64,000 bases of DNA, from NCBI RefSeq assembly GCF_000024265.1, contig NC_013204.1, positions 1,352,180-1,416,179 on the forward strand, read 5' to 3'. The position numbers and the translations under genes were made by a program. Positions 7,640 through 16,296 of this stretch are shown here, piece by piece. The notes under the pieces were generated by a model. The model made no database searches and was not told the DNA's origin. It saw only the letters and a list, made by a program, of their open reading frames with translations. The DNA is from Eggerthella lenta DSM 2243. GTDB lineage: Bacteria > Actinomycetota > Coriobacteriia > Coriobacteriales > Eggerthellaceae. Every line of letters starts with the position of its first letter. The first letter of the stretch is position 1.

Positions 7640-8416
7640 ATGGAATATGCCATATCCGCACGAGGTCTGCGGAAGTCTTTCAAGCTCTCGGCCAAGCAGC
7701 GCAAGCTCGAACGCACCGACGCGCGCGTGAAGACCGCGGTGGACGGCTTGTCGTTCGACGTGGCGCCGGGCGAGATATACGGGCTGCTCGGCCCGAACGG
7801 CGCCGGCAAGACCACGACGCTGCGCATGTTGGCCGCGCTCGTGAAGCCTGACGAGGGCGACGCGCTGATCGAGGGCGTCTCCGTCGTGGACGATCCCGCG
7901 GGCGTGCGCAGCCTCATCGGCTTCCTCACGAGCGAGCTCAAGCTGGAAGACGTCTTCTCGCCCGACTACCTGTTCGACTTCTTCTCCGAGCTGCACCATG
8001 TCGACGCGCCCGTGCGCGACGAGCGCAAGCGCCAGCTGTTCGCGCGCTTCGGCATCGACCGCTTCGCGCAGACGAAGGTGGCCGACCTGTCCACCGGCAT
8101 GAAGCAGAAGGCATCGCTGGCCATCTCGCTCGTGCACGATCCGCGCGTCATCATCTTCGACGAGCCGACGAACGGCCTGGACGTGCTCACGGCCAAGACG
8201 GTGACCGACTTCTTGCTGGAACTGGCGGCCGACGGTAGGACGGTGCTCTTGTCCACCCACATCTTCAGCCTGGTGGAGAAGGTGTGCGACCGCGTGGGCG
8301 TCGTCATCGACGGGCGCATGGCGGCCTCGGGAACGCTGTCGGAGGTGGCGGGGGAGCGCTCGTTGGAAGACGCGTTCTTCGACCTGTACGCGGCGAGCGT
8401 GAAGGAGGCATCGTGA
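7640..8416 (+). CDS. ABC transporter ATP-binding protein (NatA-like, ABC-2 export system)
   Basis: 258 aa. Walker A GPNGAGKTT, signature region ADLSTGMKQKASLA, Walker B RVIIFDEPTNGLD and switch His (LLSTHI) are all present, in the order typical of ABC-2-type exporters such as NatA (Na+ export) and drug exporters. AAAGAGGTG precedes the ATG at 7640. The gene overlaps the permease gene by 4 bp, so the two are translationally coupled. A C-tract promoter lies upstream. Substrate cannot be told from sequence. Confidence 0.88.
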   Translation: MEYAISARGLRKSFKLSAKQRKLERTDARVKTAVDGLSFDVAPGEIYGLLGPNGAGKTTTLRMLAALVKPDEGDALIEGVSVVDDPAGVRSLIGFLTSELKLEDVFSPDYLFDFFSELHHVDAPVRDERKRQLFARFGIDRFAQTKVADLSTGMKQKASLAISLVHDPRVIIFDEPTNGLDVLTAKTVTDFLLELAADGRTVLLSTHIFSLVEKVCDRVGVVIDGRMAASGTLSEVAGERSLEDAFFDLYAASVKEAS

Positions 8417-9585
8417 AAGGCAACGCGTGGGCCATCGCGCGCAAGGAACTGGCGCGCTTCTTCAGCAACAAGGCCTCGGCGCTCGTGTCCATCGTGCTGC
8501 CGGGCCTGCTCATCTTCCTCATGTGGACGTTCATGGGCGATGCGATGGGCGGTATGTTCAAGACCGATATGAGCAAGCCTCCGACGGTGGCTGTGGTGAA
8601 CGCGCCCGAAAGCGTGAAAGCGCTTGCGGCGGATTCGATCGTCGACATGCGGGACGAGCCTTCGCTGCCCGGCGCCGATGAGATGCGCGAACGCATCGAG
8701 CAAGGCGACGTCAAGGCGTTCGCGGTGTTTCCGGAGGGCTTCGACGAAGCCGTGGCGGCGTATGACCCCGCATCGGGCGTGCCGGCGCCGCAGGTGGAGA
8801 TCTACTTCAACTCCACCGACCCCGATTCCAGCCAAGCGCGCTCGACCTTCGCCGCGATGCTGGACTCCTACGAGTCGTCGCTGTCGAACCGCTTCGACGT
8901 CAACGCGGGTGGAGCCGGCTACGACGTGGCCGAGGAGCGCGACGTCGCGGGCATGCTCGTGGTGTCCATCGTGCCGCTTCTGCTGCTCATCCTCGTGTTC
9001 AGCAGCGTCATGTCCATCGCGGCCGAGTCGGTGGCGGGCGAGAAGGAGCGCGGCACCATGGCCACGCTCCTGGCCACGCCCATCAAGAGGCACGATATCG
9101 CGCTGGGCAAGGTGCTGGCCATCACCGTCATCGGCCTGCTCATCGCGGCGTCCAGCGCCATCGGCATCTTCTCGGGGCTGCCCGGCATCATGCAGGGCTC
9201 GGTCGACATCAACGTGTACGGCCCGGTCGAATACGTGTTGCTGGCGCTGGTCATCCTGTCGATGACGCTCGTCATCGTCGCGCTGATCACCGTGGTGTCC
9301 ACGCTGGCGAAATCGGTCAAAGAGGCCACCATGTTCCTGACGCCGCTCATGATCGTGGTGATGCTCGTGGGCGTCCTCGGCATGTTCGGCGACGCGAAGG
9401 CCGAGGTTGCGTACTACCTCGTTCCGCTGTACAACTCGGTGCAGTGCATGATCGGCATCTTCTCGTTCGATTTCCAGCCCCTCAACGTGGCAGTCTGCGT
9501 GATCGCCAACCTCGCGTACGCCGGCGTCGGCGTGCTTGCGCTGCAGCGCATGTTCGACAGCGAGCGCCTCATGTTCGCGCGCTAG
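8413..9585 (+). CDS. ABC-2 type transporter permease (NatB-like)
   Basis: 390 aa, GTG start overlapping the ATPase stop codon. One N-terminal membrane segment (ALVSIVLPGLLIFLMWTFMG) is followed by a large extracytoplasmic domain (about residues 45-180) and five more membrane segments. The motif ESVAGEKERGTMATLLATPI between the second and third segments is the standard ABC-2/NatB signature. The membrane partner of the preceding ATPase. Confidence 0.87.
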   Translation: MKGNAWAIARKELARFFSNKASALVSIVLPGLLIFLMWTFMGDAMGGMFKTDMSKPPTVAVVNAPESVKALAADSIVDMRDEPSLPGADEMRERIEQGDVKAFAVFPEGFDEAVAAYDPASGVPAPQVEIYFNSTDPDSSQARSTFAAMLDSYESSLSNRFDVNAGGAGYDVAEERDVAGMLVVSIVPLLLLILVFSSVMSIAAESVAGEKERGTMATLLATPIKRHDIALGKVLAITVIGLLIAASSAIGIFSGLPGIMQGSVDINVYGPVEYVLLALVILSMTLVIVALITVVSTLAKSVKEATMFLTPLMIVVMLVGVLGMFGDAKAEVAYYLVPLYNSVQCMIGIFSFDFQPLNVAVCVIANLAYAGVGVLALQRMFDSERLMFAR

Positions 9586-9626
9586 GCCGGCGCCGCTCGC
9601 GCGCTATCGAAGAAAGAAGGTTGGTC

Positions 9627-10601
9627 ATGAAGATGATTTTCAAGAACAAGCATGGCATGGTGCGATCCGGATGGATCATCGCGCTGTGCATGGCCGCGTT
9701 CTACGCTCTCGGCTATGCGTTCTCCGCCCTGCTCATCGATGCTTTGCGCATGATTCTTGATGCCGCCAGCCTCGATGCTGCGTCATACGATGCGCTCGTC
9801 GATTGGATGAGCGCATCGGTGCTGCCCGTTGCCCTGCAGTTCTTGACGGAGGGCATCATGCTGGCCGTCCCCTTGGCTGCGTGGAGGATCATGAGGTATC
9901 GTTGGGAAGACCTCGGCCTCCGTGATTTTCGCGCCCGGTTCAAGAAAGACGGCGTTGTCGGGATGGCGCTGGGTTTCGCGGCGTGCAGCGCCATCTTCCT
10001 GCTGCTGCTCGCCACCGGCAACGTGGTAGTCGAGGGGGTCAATTCGCCGTTTTCTCTCTCGCTTTTCGCCTGGGTGCTCGTGTTCGTTGCGGTGGGCATC
10101 GCCGAAGAGGTCATGAATCGCGGGTTCATCATGTCGGTTTTGCGGAGGACGAACAGCAGGTTCCTGGTGATCGTCGTGCCGTCGCTGATCTTCGGGTTGA
10201 TCCATCTCACCAATCCGAACGTCACCTTGCTCTCGGTCGTCAACATCGTATTGCTTGGGATCGCCCTTTCCCTCATGTACTACAAATCGGGCAATGTATG
10301 GATGTGCATAGGGTTCCATATCGCTTGGAACCTGTTCCAGTCGGTCGTGTACGGCATGCCGGTGAGCGGCTTGGATGTTCCCGCGTTCCTGGTGAGCGCC
10401 TACCCGGTTGGAAACCTGCTCAACGGGGGCGGTTTCGGCATCGAGGGCGGCGTGCTCACCACTGTTGCCGCCGTGTCCGTCATGGCGTTCACCCTTTTCT
10501 ATTACCGCACGTCCGAGTATCGTTTCTTCGGCGACCACGCGAATGCGCCGCAGAGCCCGGCGGCGGTCGGGCAGGACGAGGAGGCTCCCGCGATTCGATA
10601 G
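9627..10601 (+). CDS. CPBP family intramembrane metalloprotease
   Basis: 324 aa with about eight membrane segments. The CPBP (CAAX protease/bacteriocin-processing, Abi) motifs are present: EEVMNRG (paired glutamates plus Arg), a His in FGLIHLTNPN, and FHIAWN. The three together form the putative metal site. AAGAAGG precedes the ATG at 9627. It follows the ABC exporter by 41 bp and may belong to the same transcript. In other bacteria such proteins process or confer immunity to peptides; the role here is not determinable. Confidence 0.87.
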   Translation: MKMIFKNKHGMVRSGWIIALCMAAFYALGYAFSALLIDALRMILDAASLDAASYDALVDWMSASVLPVALQFLTEGIMLAVPLAAWRIMRYRWEDLGLRDFRARFKKDGVVGMALGFAACSAIFLLLLATGNVVVEGVNSPFSLSLFAWVLVFVAVGIAEEVMNRGFIMSVLRRTNSRFLVIVVPSLIFGLIHLTNPNVTLLSVVNIVLLGIALSLMYYKSGNVWMCIGFHIAWNLFQSVVYGMPVSGLDVPAFLVSAYPVGNLLNGGGFGIEGGVLTTVAAVSVMAFTLFYYRTSEYRFFGDHANAPQSPAAVGQDEEAPAIR

Positions 10602-10782
10602 GAGGCGCGGACCGGTTTCGTATGGAACGCGACCGATTCCGCTATCGTCAAGCTCCCGTAACCTTCCTGCCATCTGGGATGATGGGGCGCATGCTAGACT
10701 GAACGATGCATGTTGTCACTGTCAGTCGACCGCGGCGCCCCTCGAAGATCGCGGCCTGGAACCTTTACGGGAGGCGTCAAGC

Positions 10783-11514
<732 letters not shown>

Positions 11515-11522
11515 GCGCGGCC

Positions 11523-12347
11523 ATGATCACGAGAAGAACGTTCATACGCTCCTCGGCGCTGGTTGCGTCGACACTCGTGCTGGGCGGGGCGACGGGCGGC
11601 CTCGCCGGTTGCGCCGGCGGCGCAGACGTGCTGCGCGTGGGCACGAAGATCGACGTGCCCGGCTTCGGCTTCCAGAATCCCGAGACGGGCAACATCGAGG
11701 GCATGGAAGTGGACATCGCGCGCGAGCTGGCGAAGCGCATCAAGGGCAGCCCCGACGCGCTGCGGGTGACCGGCGTGAACGTCACCACGCGCGGCGCGAT
11801 GCTGGACAACGGCACGCTCGATGCCACGCTGGCCACGTTCACCATCACCGAGGCGCGCAAGAAGAGCTACAACTTCTCGCGCCCGTACTACACCGATCAC
11901 ATCGGCGTGCTGGTGAAGAAGTCCTCGGGTATCGTCGATCTCAAAGACCTCGACGGAAAGACCGTGGGCGTGGCGCTGTCGGCCACGACGCGCGACAAGC
12001 TGACCGCCGCCGGCGACGAGATCGGCATCCACATGAGCTTCGCCGAGTACTCGACGTATCCGGAGATCAAGATCGCGCTGGTCACCGGCCGCGTGGACGC
12101 GTTCTCGGTGGACCGCTCCATCCTGAATGGCTACGTGGACGACTCCACCATGCTGCTGGACGCGCAGTTCGCGCCCCAGGAGTACGGCGTGGCCACGAAG
12201 AAGTCGAACACCGAGCTTGCCGACCAGGTGGACGCCGCCATCGGCGCTATGGCCGACGACGGCACGCTGACGGCGCTGCAAGAGCGGTGGGGGCTCTCGA
12301 CCGAGACGCCTGCCGGCGAGGAAGAGGGAGGCGAGGCGCATGCTTGA
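11523..12347 (+). CDS. amino-acid ABC transporter substrate-binding lipoprotein
   Basis: 274 aa. A twin-arginine-like n-region (MITRRTFIRSS), hydrophobic stretch and lipobox GLAGC (Cys at about residue 30) suggest Tat export and lipid anchoring. The mature part is a family 3 solute-binding protein: GFQNPETGNIEGMEVDIARELAKRI, TLATFTITEARKKSYNFSRPYY, and a final lobe ending DGTLTALQERWGL. It overlaps the first permease by 8 bp. Likely ligand is a polar amino acid; identity unknown. Confidence 0.9.
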   Translation: MITRRTFIRSSALVASTLVLGGATGGLAGCAGGADVLRVGTKIDVPGFGFQNPETGNIEGMEVDIARELAKRIKGSPDALRVTGVNVTTRGAMLDNGTLDATLATFTITEARKKSYNFSRPYYTDHIGVLVKKSSGIVDLKDLDGKTVGVALSATTRDKLTAAGDEIGIHMSFAEYSTYPEIKIALVTGRVDAFSVDRSILNGYVDDSTMLLDAQFAPQEYGVATKKSNTELADQVDAAIGAMADDGTLTALQERWGLSTETPAGEEEGGEAHA

Positions 12348-14040
12348 CATCTTCGCCCCCTACAAGTGGGAGGCGCTGTTCGAGCGCTGGCCCGACATCC
12401 TCATGGCGTTCGGCACCACCGTCGGCATCTCGGTGCTCGCGCTGGTCATCGCGCTGGCGCTGGGCATCGTGTTCGGCGTGCTGTCGGTGTCGCGCATCCC
12501 CGTGCTGCGCGGCATCACCCGCGTGTACGTGGAAGTGGTGCAGAACGTGCCGCTGCTTCTGCAGGTATTCGTGTTCTACGCCATCTTCCCGCTGCTGGGC
12601 CTGTCGCTGGCCGCGTTCTGGATCGGGGTCCTGGCCATCGGCATCTACCACGGCGGCTACATCTCCGAGGTGGTGCGCAGCGGCATCGGCTCCATCCACC
12701 GCGGGCAGTTCGAGGCGGCGAAGAGCCAGGGCTTCTCGTACTGGCAGTCGATGTTCGTGATCATCCTGCCCCAGGCCATCCGCATCATCATGCCGCCGCT
12801 TGCCGTGCAGGCGGCCAACCTGGTGAAGAACACGTCGGTGCTCGCGCTCATCGCGGGCGGCGAGCTCATGTACTTCTCGAACTCGTTCGCGGGCGCGACG
12901 AGCTACTACGGGCCGGTGTACGTGGTGGCGGCGCTGCTGTACTTCGCCATCTGCTTCCCGCTGTCGCGTCTGGCTCTGTACCTGGAGCATCGCACGCGCT
13001 CGCATAGGCATCTGGCCACCGGCGACGCCACCGAGGCGTTGGCCGAGGACACGATGGAGGTCACGCCGGGCACGCACGACATCACCGGGCGCGCGGCGGC
13101 CGACACGATGGCGGGCGGCGTGCAGACCATGTACGGCACCGTGGACATCGCCCCGGCGCGCGTGGCGCCCTCGCCGCGCCATCCGCTGCACGCGCTTGCC
13201 GAGGACGCGCTGGAGCCGGGCGTGGCGCCGGAGGACCCGTACGACCAGACGTTCACCGGCAACCAGGCGGCCGAGATCGCCGACGAGATCGGGCGCGAGA
13301 TCGCCCAGGAGATCGCCGACGAGTACGGCGACGACGAGCGGGCGGCGCGCGCCATGCGCACGAAGTCCGGGCGTTTGAAGGCGCATCGGCGCCTCGAGCG
13401 CCGCGTGGCCGCGCGGCGCGGCGTGGAAGGCGCGCGCGAAACCGGCGCGGCGGTGCCCGTCGCGCCGAGCGCCGCCGCCGAAGGCGAGCGGGACGAGCGG
13501 GCGAGCCGTCGCAGCCCCGAGGCCGACGAGGCGCTGGCCTCGCGCGCCGAGACCGTGACGAGCGACCGTATCACGCGCGACGTGAAGCGTCGCGTCGACG
13601 AAAGCGCGCGGGCGCGATCCGCGCGCGACCGGGTCCGCGATGAGGCGGAGCTGGGAGAGGAGGCTTTCTTGGATAACGACTACCTGCCGGGCGAGCTGGA
13701 GCAGCCCGATGAGCGCATCGCGCAGGTGCGCAGCCCTCGCGACGAAGCCGATCTCGATGCCGAGGCCGAGAGCGCTACGGCGCGGGAAGACCGTCGCGAG
13801 CTTCGCGAGGAGCGCCGCGAACGCCGCGAACGCCGCGAGGCGCGCGAGCGGGCCGACCGGACCGGCGGTCCCCAGACCGTGCAGCCCGACGACGTGCGCC
13901 TCGACGAGGAGGCGGATCGGGCGCTCGAGGACGCCGAGGAGGCCGCCGAGACCGACGAGCGTTCCATGGACGTCGAGCGCGCCGAGCTGGCCGAGGGCGA
14001 AGAGGCGGCCACGACCGACGACGGGCGGAAGGATCGCTGA
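12340..14040 (+). CDS. amino-acid ABC transporter permease with a ~340-residue charged C-terminal tail
   Basis: 566 aa. Residues 1-215 are an ordinary HisM/GlnP-type permease: five membrane segments and the EAA loop QFEAAKSQGFSYWQSMFVIILPQAIRIIMPP. Family members normally end near 220. Here about 340 further residues, predicted cytoplasmic, are rich in Arg, Glu, Asp and Ala with no membrane segment. They include helical heptad-like stretches (AAEIADEIGREIAQEIADEY, RREERRERREAR-type runs). No domain was recognised. The reading frame is continuous and ends by overlapping the next permease by 1 bp, so the tail is genuine coding sequence rather than a separate gene. Confidence 0.85.
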   Translation: MLDIFAPYKWEALFERWPDILMAFGTTVGISVLALVIALALGIVFGVLSVSRIPVLRGITRVYVEVVQNVPLLLQVFVFYAIFPLLGLSLAAFWIGVLAIGIYHGGYISEVVRSGIGSIHRGQFEAAKSQGFSYWQSMFVIILPQAIRIIMPPLAVQAANLVKNTSVLALIAGGELMYFSNSFAGATSYYGPVYVVAALLYFAICFPLSRLALYLEHRTRSHRHLATGDATEALAEDTMEVTPGTHDITGRAAADTMAGGVQTMYGTVDIAPARVAPSPRHPLHALAEDALEPGVAPEDPYDQTFTGNQAAEIADEIGREIAQEIADEYGDDERAARAMRTKSGRLKAHRRLERRVAARRGVEGARETGAAVPVAPSAAAEGERDERASRRSPEADEALASRAETVTSDRITRDVKRRVDESARARSARDRVRDEAELGEEAFLDNDYLPGELEQPDERIAQVRSPRDEADLDAEAESATAREDRRELREERRERRERREARERADRTGGPQTVQPDDVRLDEEADRALEDAEEAAETDERSMDVERAELAEGEEAATTDDGRKDR

Positions 14041-14702
14041 TGAGCGATATCGCCGCGCTGTTCACCTGGGTCAACATGCGCTTCCTGTTGCAGGGGCTCG
14101 GCATGACGCTGCTCATATCCGCTTTGGCCATCCTCTGCTCGGTGGTGCTGGGCACGGTCATCTCGGTCATGCGCACGTCGAACGCCCGCGTGCTGCGGGG
14201 CATAGCCACCGTGTACATCGAGATATTCAAGAACACGCCGCTGTTGCTGTGGATCATGTTCACGTTCTTCGTGGCGCAGTTGCCGCCCATCGGCGCGGCC
14301 GTGCTGGCGTTCACCCTGTTCACAAGCGCGAGCGTGGCGGAGATCGTGCGCGGCGGCCTGGCCAGCGTGCCGCACGGCCAGTACGAGGCGGCGCGTTCGC
14401 AGGGCTTCTCCACCGTGCAGACGTACGTGCTGATCATCCTGCCGCAAGCGCTGCGCAACATGGTGCCCGCGCTGCTGTCGCAGTTCGTGACCACCATCAA
14501 GGACACGAGCTACCTGTGGGGCGCCATGGCGTTGCAGGAGCTCATGGGCCGCGGCATGATCCTCATGAACAGCTACAACTCCACCGCGCAGATCTTCGCC
14601 ATCTTCGGCATCATGGCGCTTATCTACTTCATCGTGTGCTTCACGCTGTCGCAGATCGTCCGCGCCTACCAGCGCAGGCTGAAGGAAGCCCGCGCCGCGT
14701 AG
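14040..14702 (+). CDS. amino-acid ABC transporter permease (second subunit)
   Basis: 220 aa, normal length. Five membrane segments; the EAA motif is QYEAARSQGFSTVQTYVLIILPQALRNMVPA. Its start codon shares a base with the previous stop (TGATG). With the preceding permease it would form the heterodimeric membrane channel of the importer. Confidence 0.9.
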   Translation: MSDIAALFTWVNMRFLLQGLGMTLLISALAILCSVVLGTVISVMRTSNARVLRGIATVYIEIFKNTPLLLWIMFTFFVAQLPPIGAAVLAFTLFTSASVAEIVRGGLASVPHGQYEAARSQGFSTVQTYVLIILPQALRNMVPALLSQFVTTIKDTSYLWGAMALQELMGRGMILMNSYNSTAQIFAIFGIMALIYFIVCFTLSQIVRAYQRRLKEARAA

Positions 14703-14829
14703 GGAGGGTTGCACGAGCGCGTTTCCCAGCCATCCCGAGCGCAGCGCGAAGTCGAAGGATCCCCCTGCGCGTCATCCGAACGGCGTTCCGCCGACCGGGG
14801 CCGCCGCATGCGACAACAGCGGCGGGCCT

Positions 14830-14985
14830 ATGTGCGGCAAAATCGGGCTTTTGGCAGCACGGAAACGAGCTTCTCGCGGAGGCGGTCGGGCGATCAGGCG
14901 TTTTCCCGACAGCTTGGCGATCGGGCGTCTTCTTGCGGCGTTCGAAACGTGAAAACGCTGCCAAAAGTTCGATTTTGCTGCAGAT
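14830..14985. repeat. 156-bp inverted-repeat element, family A copy 1
   Basis: Arms of 27 bp (14830-14856 and 14959-14985; 23 of 27 pair) begin ATGTGCGGCAAAATCG. A copy of exactly the same length with perfect arms lies at 22110-22265. The interiors differ. The element fills most of the gap between the importer operon and the converging gene at 15070, and no coding sequence is supported in that gap (14703-15069). A separate motif at about 14732-14762 resembles the dispersed GATCC-type repeat seen at 62140. Confidence 0.75.
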
Positions 14986-15069
14986 CGATCCCTGGAAACG
15001 TGCGCGAGACGGAATTTGCGCCATGCGGCGAGCCGTTCTATCCCGCACCGCTTGCCTCGGCTGCCGACG

Positions 15070-15537
15070 CTACTGCACGTAGGCGAGGTAGGGGAGGTAA
15101 GCCTGCGCGCTTTCGGGGACGGCGAGCGTGACCGTCTGGCCGTAGACCTCGACGGAGACGTAGCCGGGATCGTCGTAGGTGGTGACGGTGCCGTTGATGC
15201 CGAGGGCGTTACCGTCGATGGTGCCGGTGGCCGTGGCGGTGGAGGGCAGCGAGGCGGCTTGCCATCCGTCGATGTCGAGCTGCTCGATGGCTTGATCGAC
15301 CTGGCTTTCGCTGAGGCCGGTCGCCGCGGCGATGCTCGCTTTGCTGCCCTCGAGGGCGCTCTTGGCCTTGTCCTTGAGGCCGGTCGCGTCGATGGCCGCG
15401 TTCGCGGCGGCTGCCTTCGCGTCGTTCGCCAGGTCGCTGGCGGGGCCCGATCCGGTGCCCGAGAAGGCGAACACGCCCACGATGCCTACGATGATGAGGG
15501 CGATCAGCCCGAGGAACACGCCCAGGACTCGTTTCAT
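15070..15537 (-). CDS. small membrane-anchored protein of unknown function
   Basis: 155 aa. A single N-terminal membrane segment (VLGVFLGLIALIIVGIVGVFAF, residues 4-25) is followed by a Ser/Gly turn and a soluble, probably extracytoplasmic domain with an Ala-rich helical region and a beta-rich end (TATGTIDGNALGINGTVTTY, YVSVEVYGQTVTLAVP). GGGAGG precedes the ATG at 15537. No family recognised; the gene converges on the importer operon. Confidence 0.7.
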   Translation of the reverse strand: MKRVLGVFLGLIALIIVGIVGVFAFSGTGSGPASDLANDAKAAAANAAIDATGLKDKAKSALEGSKASIAAATGLSESQVDQAIEQLDIDGWQAASLPSTATATGTIDGNALGINGTVTTYDDPGYVSVEVYGQTVTLAVPESAQAYLPYLAYVQ

Positions 15538-15822
15538 GCGTAACCTCCCGTATCTCGACCCAGAGGGCCGTTGCGTTCGGCGGGACGCCGCCGCTGCTGC
15601 GTTCGTGGTGCGTGCGGAGCGGGGCGGTGGGTCGTTTCGGCGGCTCATCCCTTGCGATCAAGGGTACCCGAGAACGGGGCGCTTCACAAAACGACCCCAG
15701 CATCTTCAACCCGCGGTAACGAAATAACCACTCGATTTCCGGAAGTGCGCATGCGACGCGTGCGCGAGGAGTGCGCCGCCGCTCTGCCGGTACAAACGGG
15801 ATTGGGAAGAGAGGCGGCCTTT

Positions 15823-16095
15823 ATGACCACGCTCAGCGAATACCATGCGGAGCAGATGAAAGACCCGGAATACGCCGCTGAATACGAGCGTTTGCGGCCG
15901 GAGTACGACATCATCGATGCGATTATCGCGGCGCGTGCCGAAGAGAATCTCACTCAGCGCGAGCTCGCGCAGCGGTGCGGCATGAAGCAGAGCGCGTTCG
16001 CCCGGCTGGAGTCCGGCAACGCCAACCCCACGCTCGAAACGCTCAAGCGCGTGGCCGAGGGTCTCGGCAAGCAGCTGCGCATCAGTTTCGTCTAG
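15823..16095 (+). CDS. XRE-family helix-turn-helix protein (HigA-like)
   Basis: 90 aa. The HTH is NLTQRELAQRCGMKQSAFARLESGNANPTLETLKRVAEGLGK (split: recognition part QSAFARLESG). The N-terminal extension EYHAEQMKDPEYAAEYERLRPEYDI is typical of HigA-type antitoxins encoded downstream of a RelE-like HigB toxin. No toxin frame is visible immediately upstream, so this may be an orphan regulator. Start ATG at 15823 after GGGAAGAG. Confidence 0.8.
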   Translation: MTTLSEYHAEQMKDPEYAAEYERLRPEYDIIDAIIAARAEENLTQRELAQRCGMKQSAFARLESGNANPTLETLKRVAEGLGKQLRISFV

Positions 16096-16296
16096 CGCGT
16101 CCGTTTTCGCCAGCTTGGCAATTTCTCTCGCGCGGCGCGGAAAATCGTGTATGCTAACACCTGCTGTGCCCGAACGGCGCGGCGCATGCGCGCTTGACGG
16201 CGCGCCCATCCCCGCACACGTTAATAAATAGGTGGGGCAACCGTGTGAACGAAACAAGGCTGCGGGAGGCGGCCGGAAAGAACAGGAGGGAACCGC

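Noticed and set aside
15540-15822. Possible HigB/RelE toxin gene upstream of the HigA-like protein
   Set aside because: No frame in this stretch has toxin-like sequence or a ribosome site; the reading in this region is low-quality Arg-rich translation.
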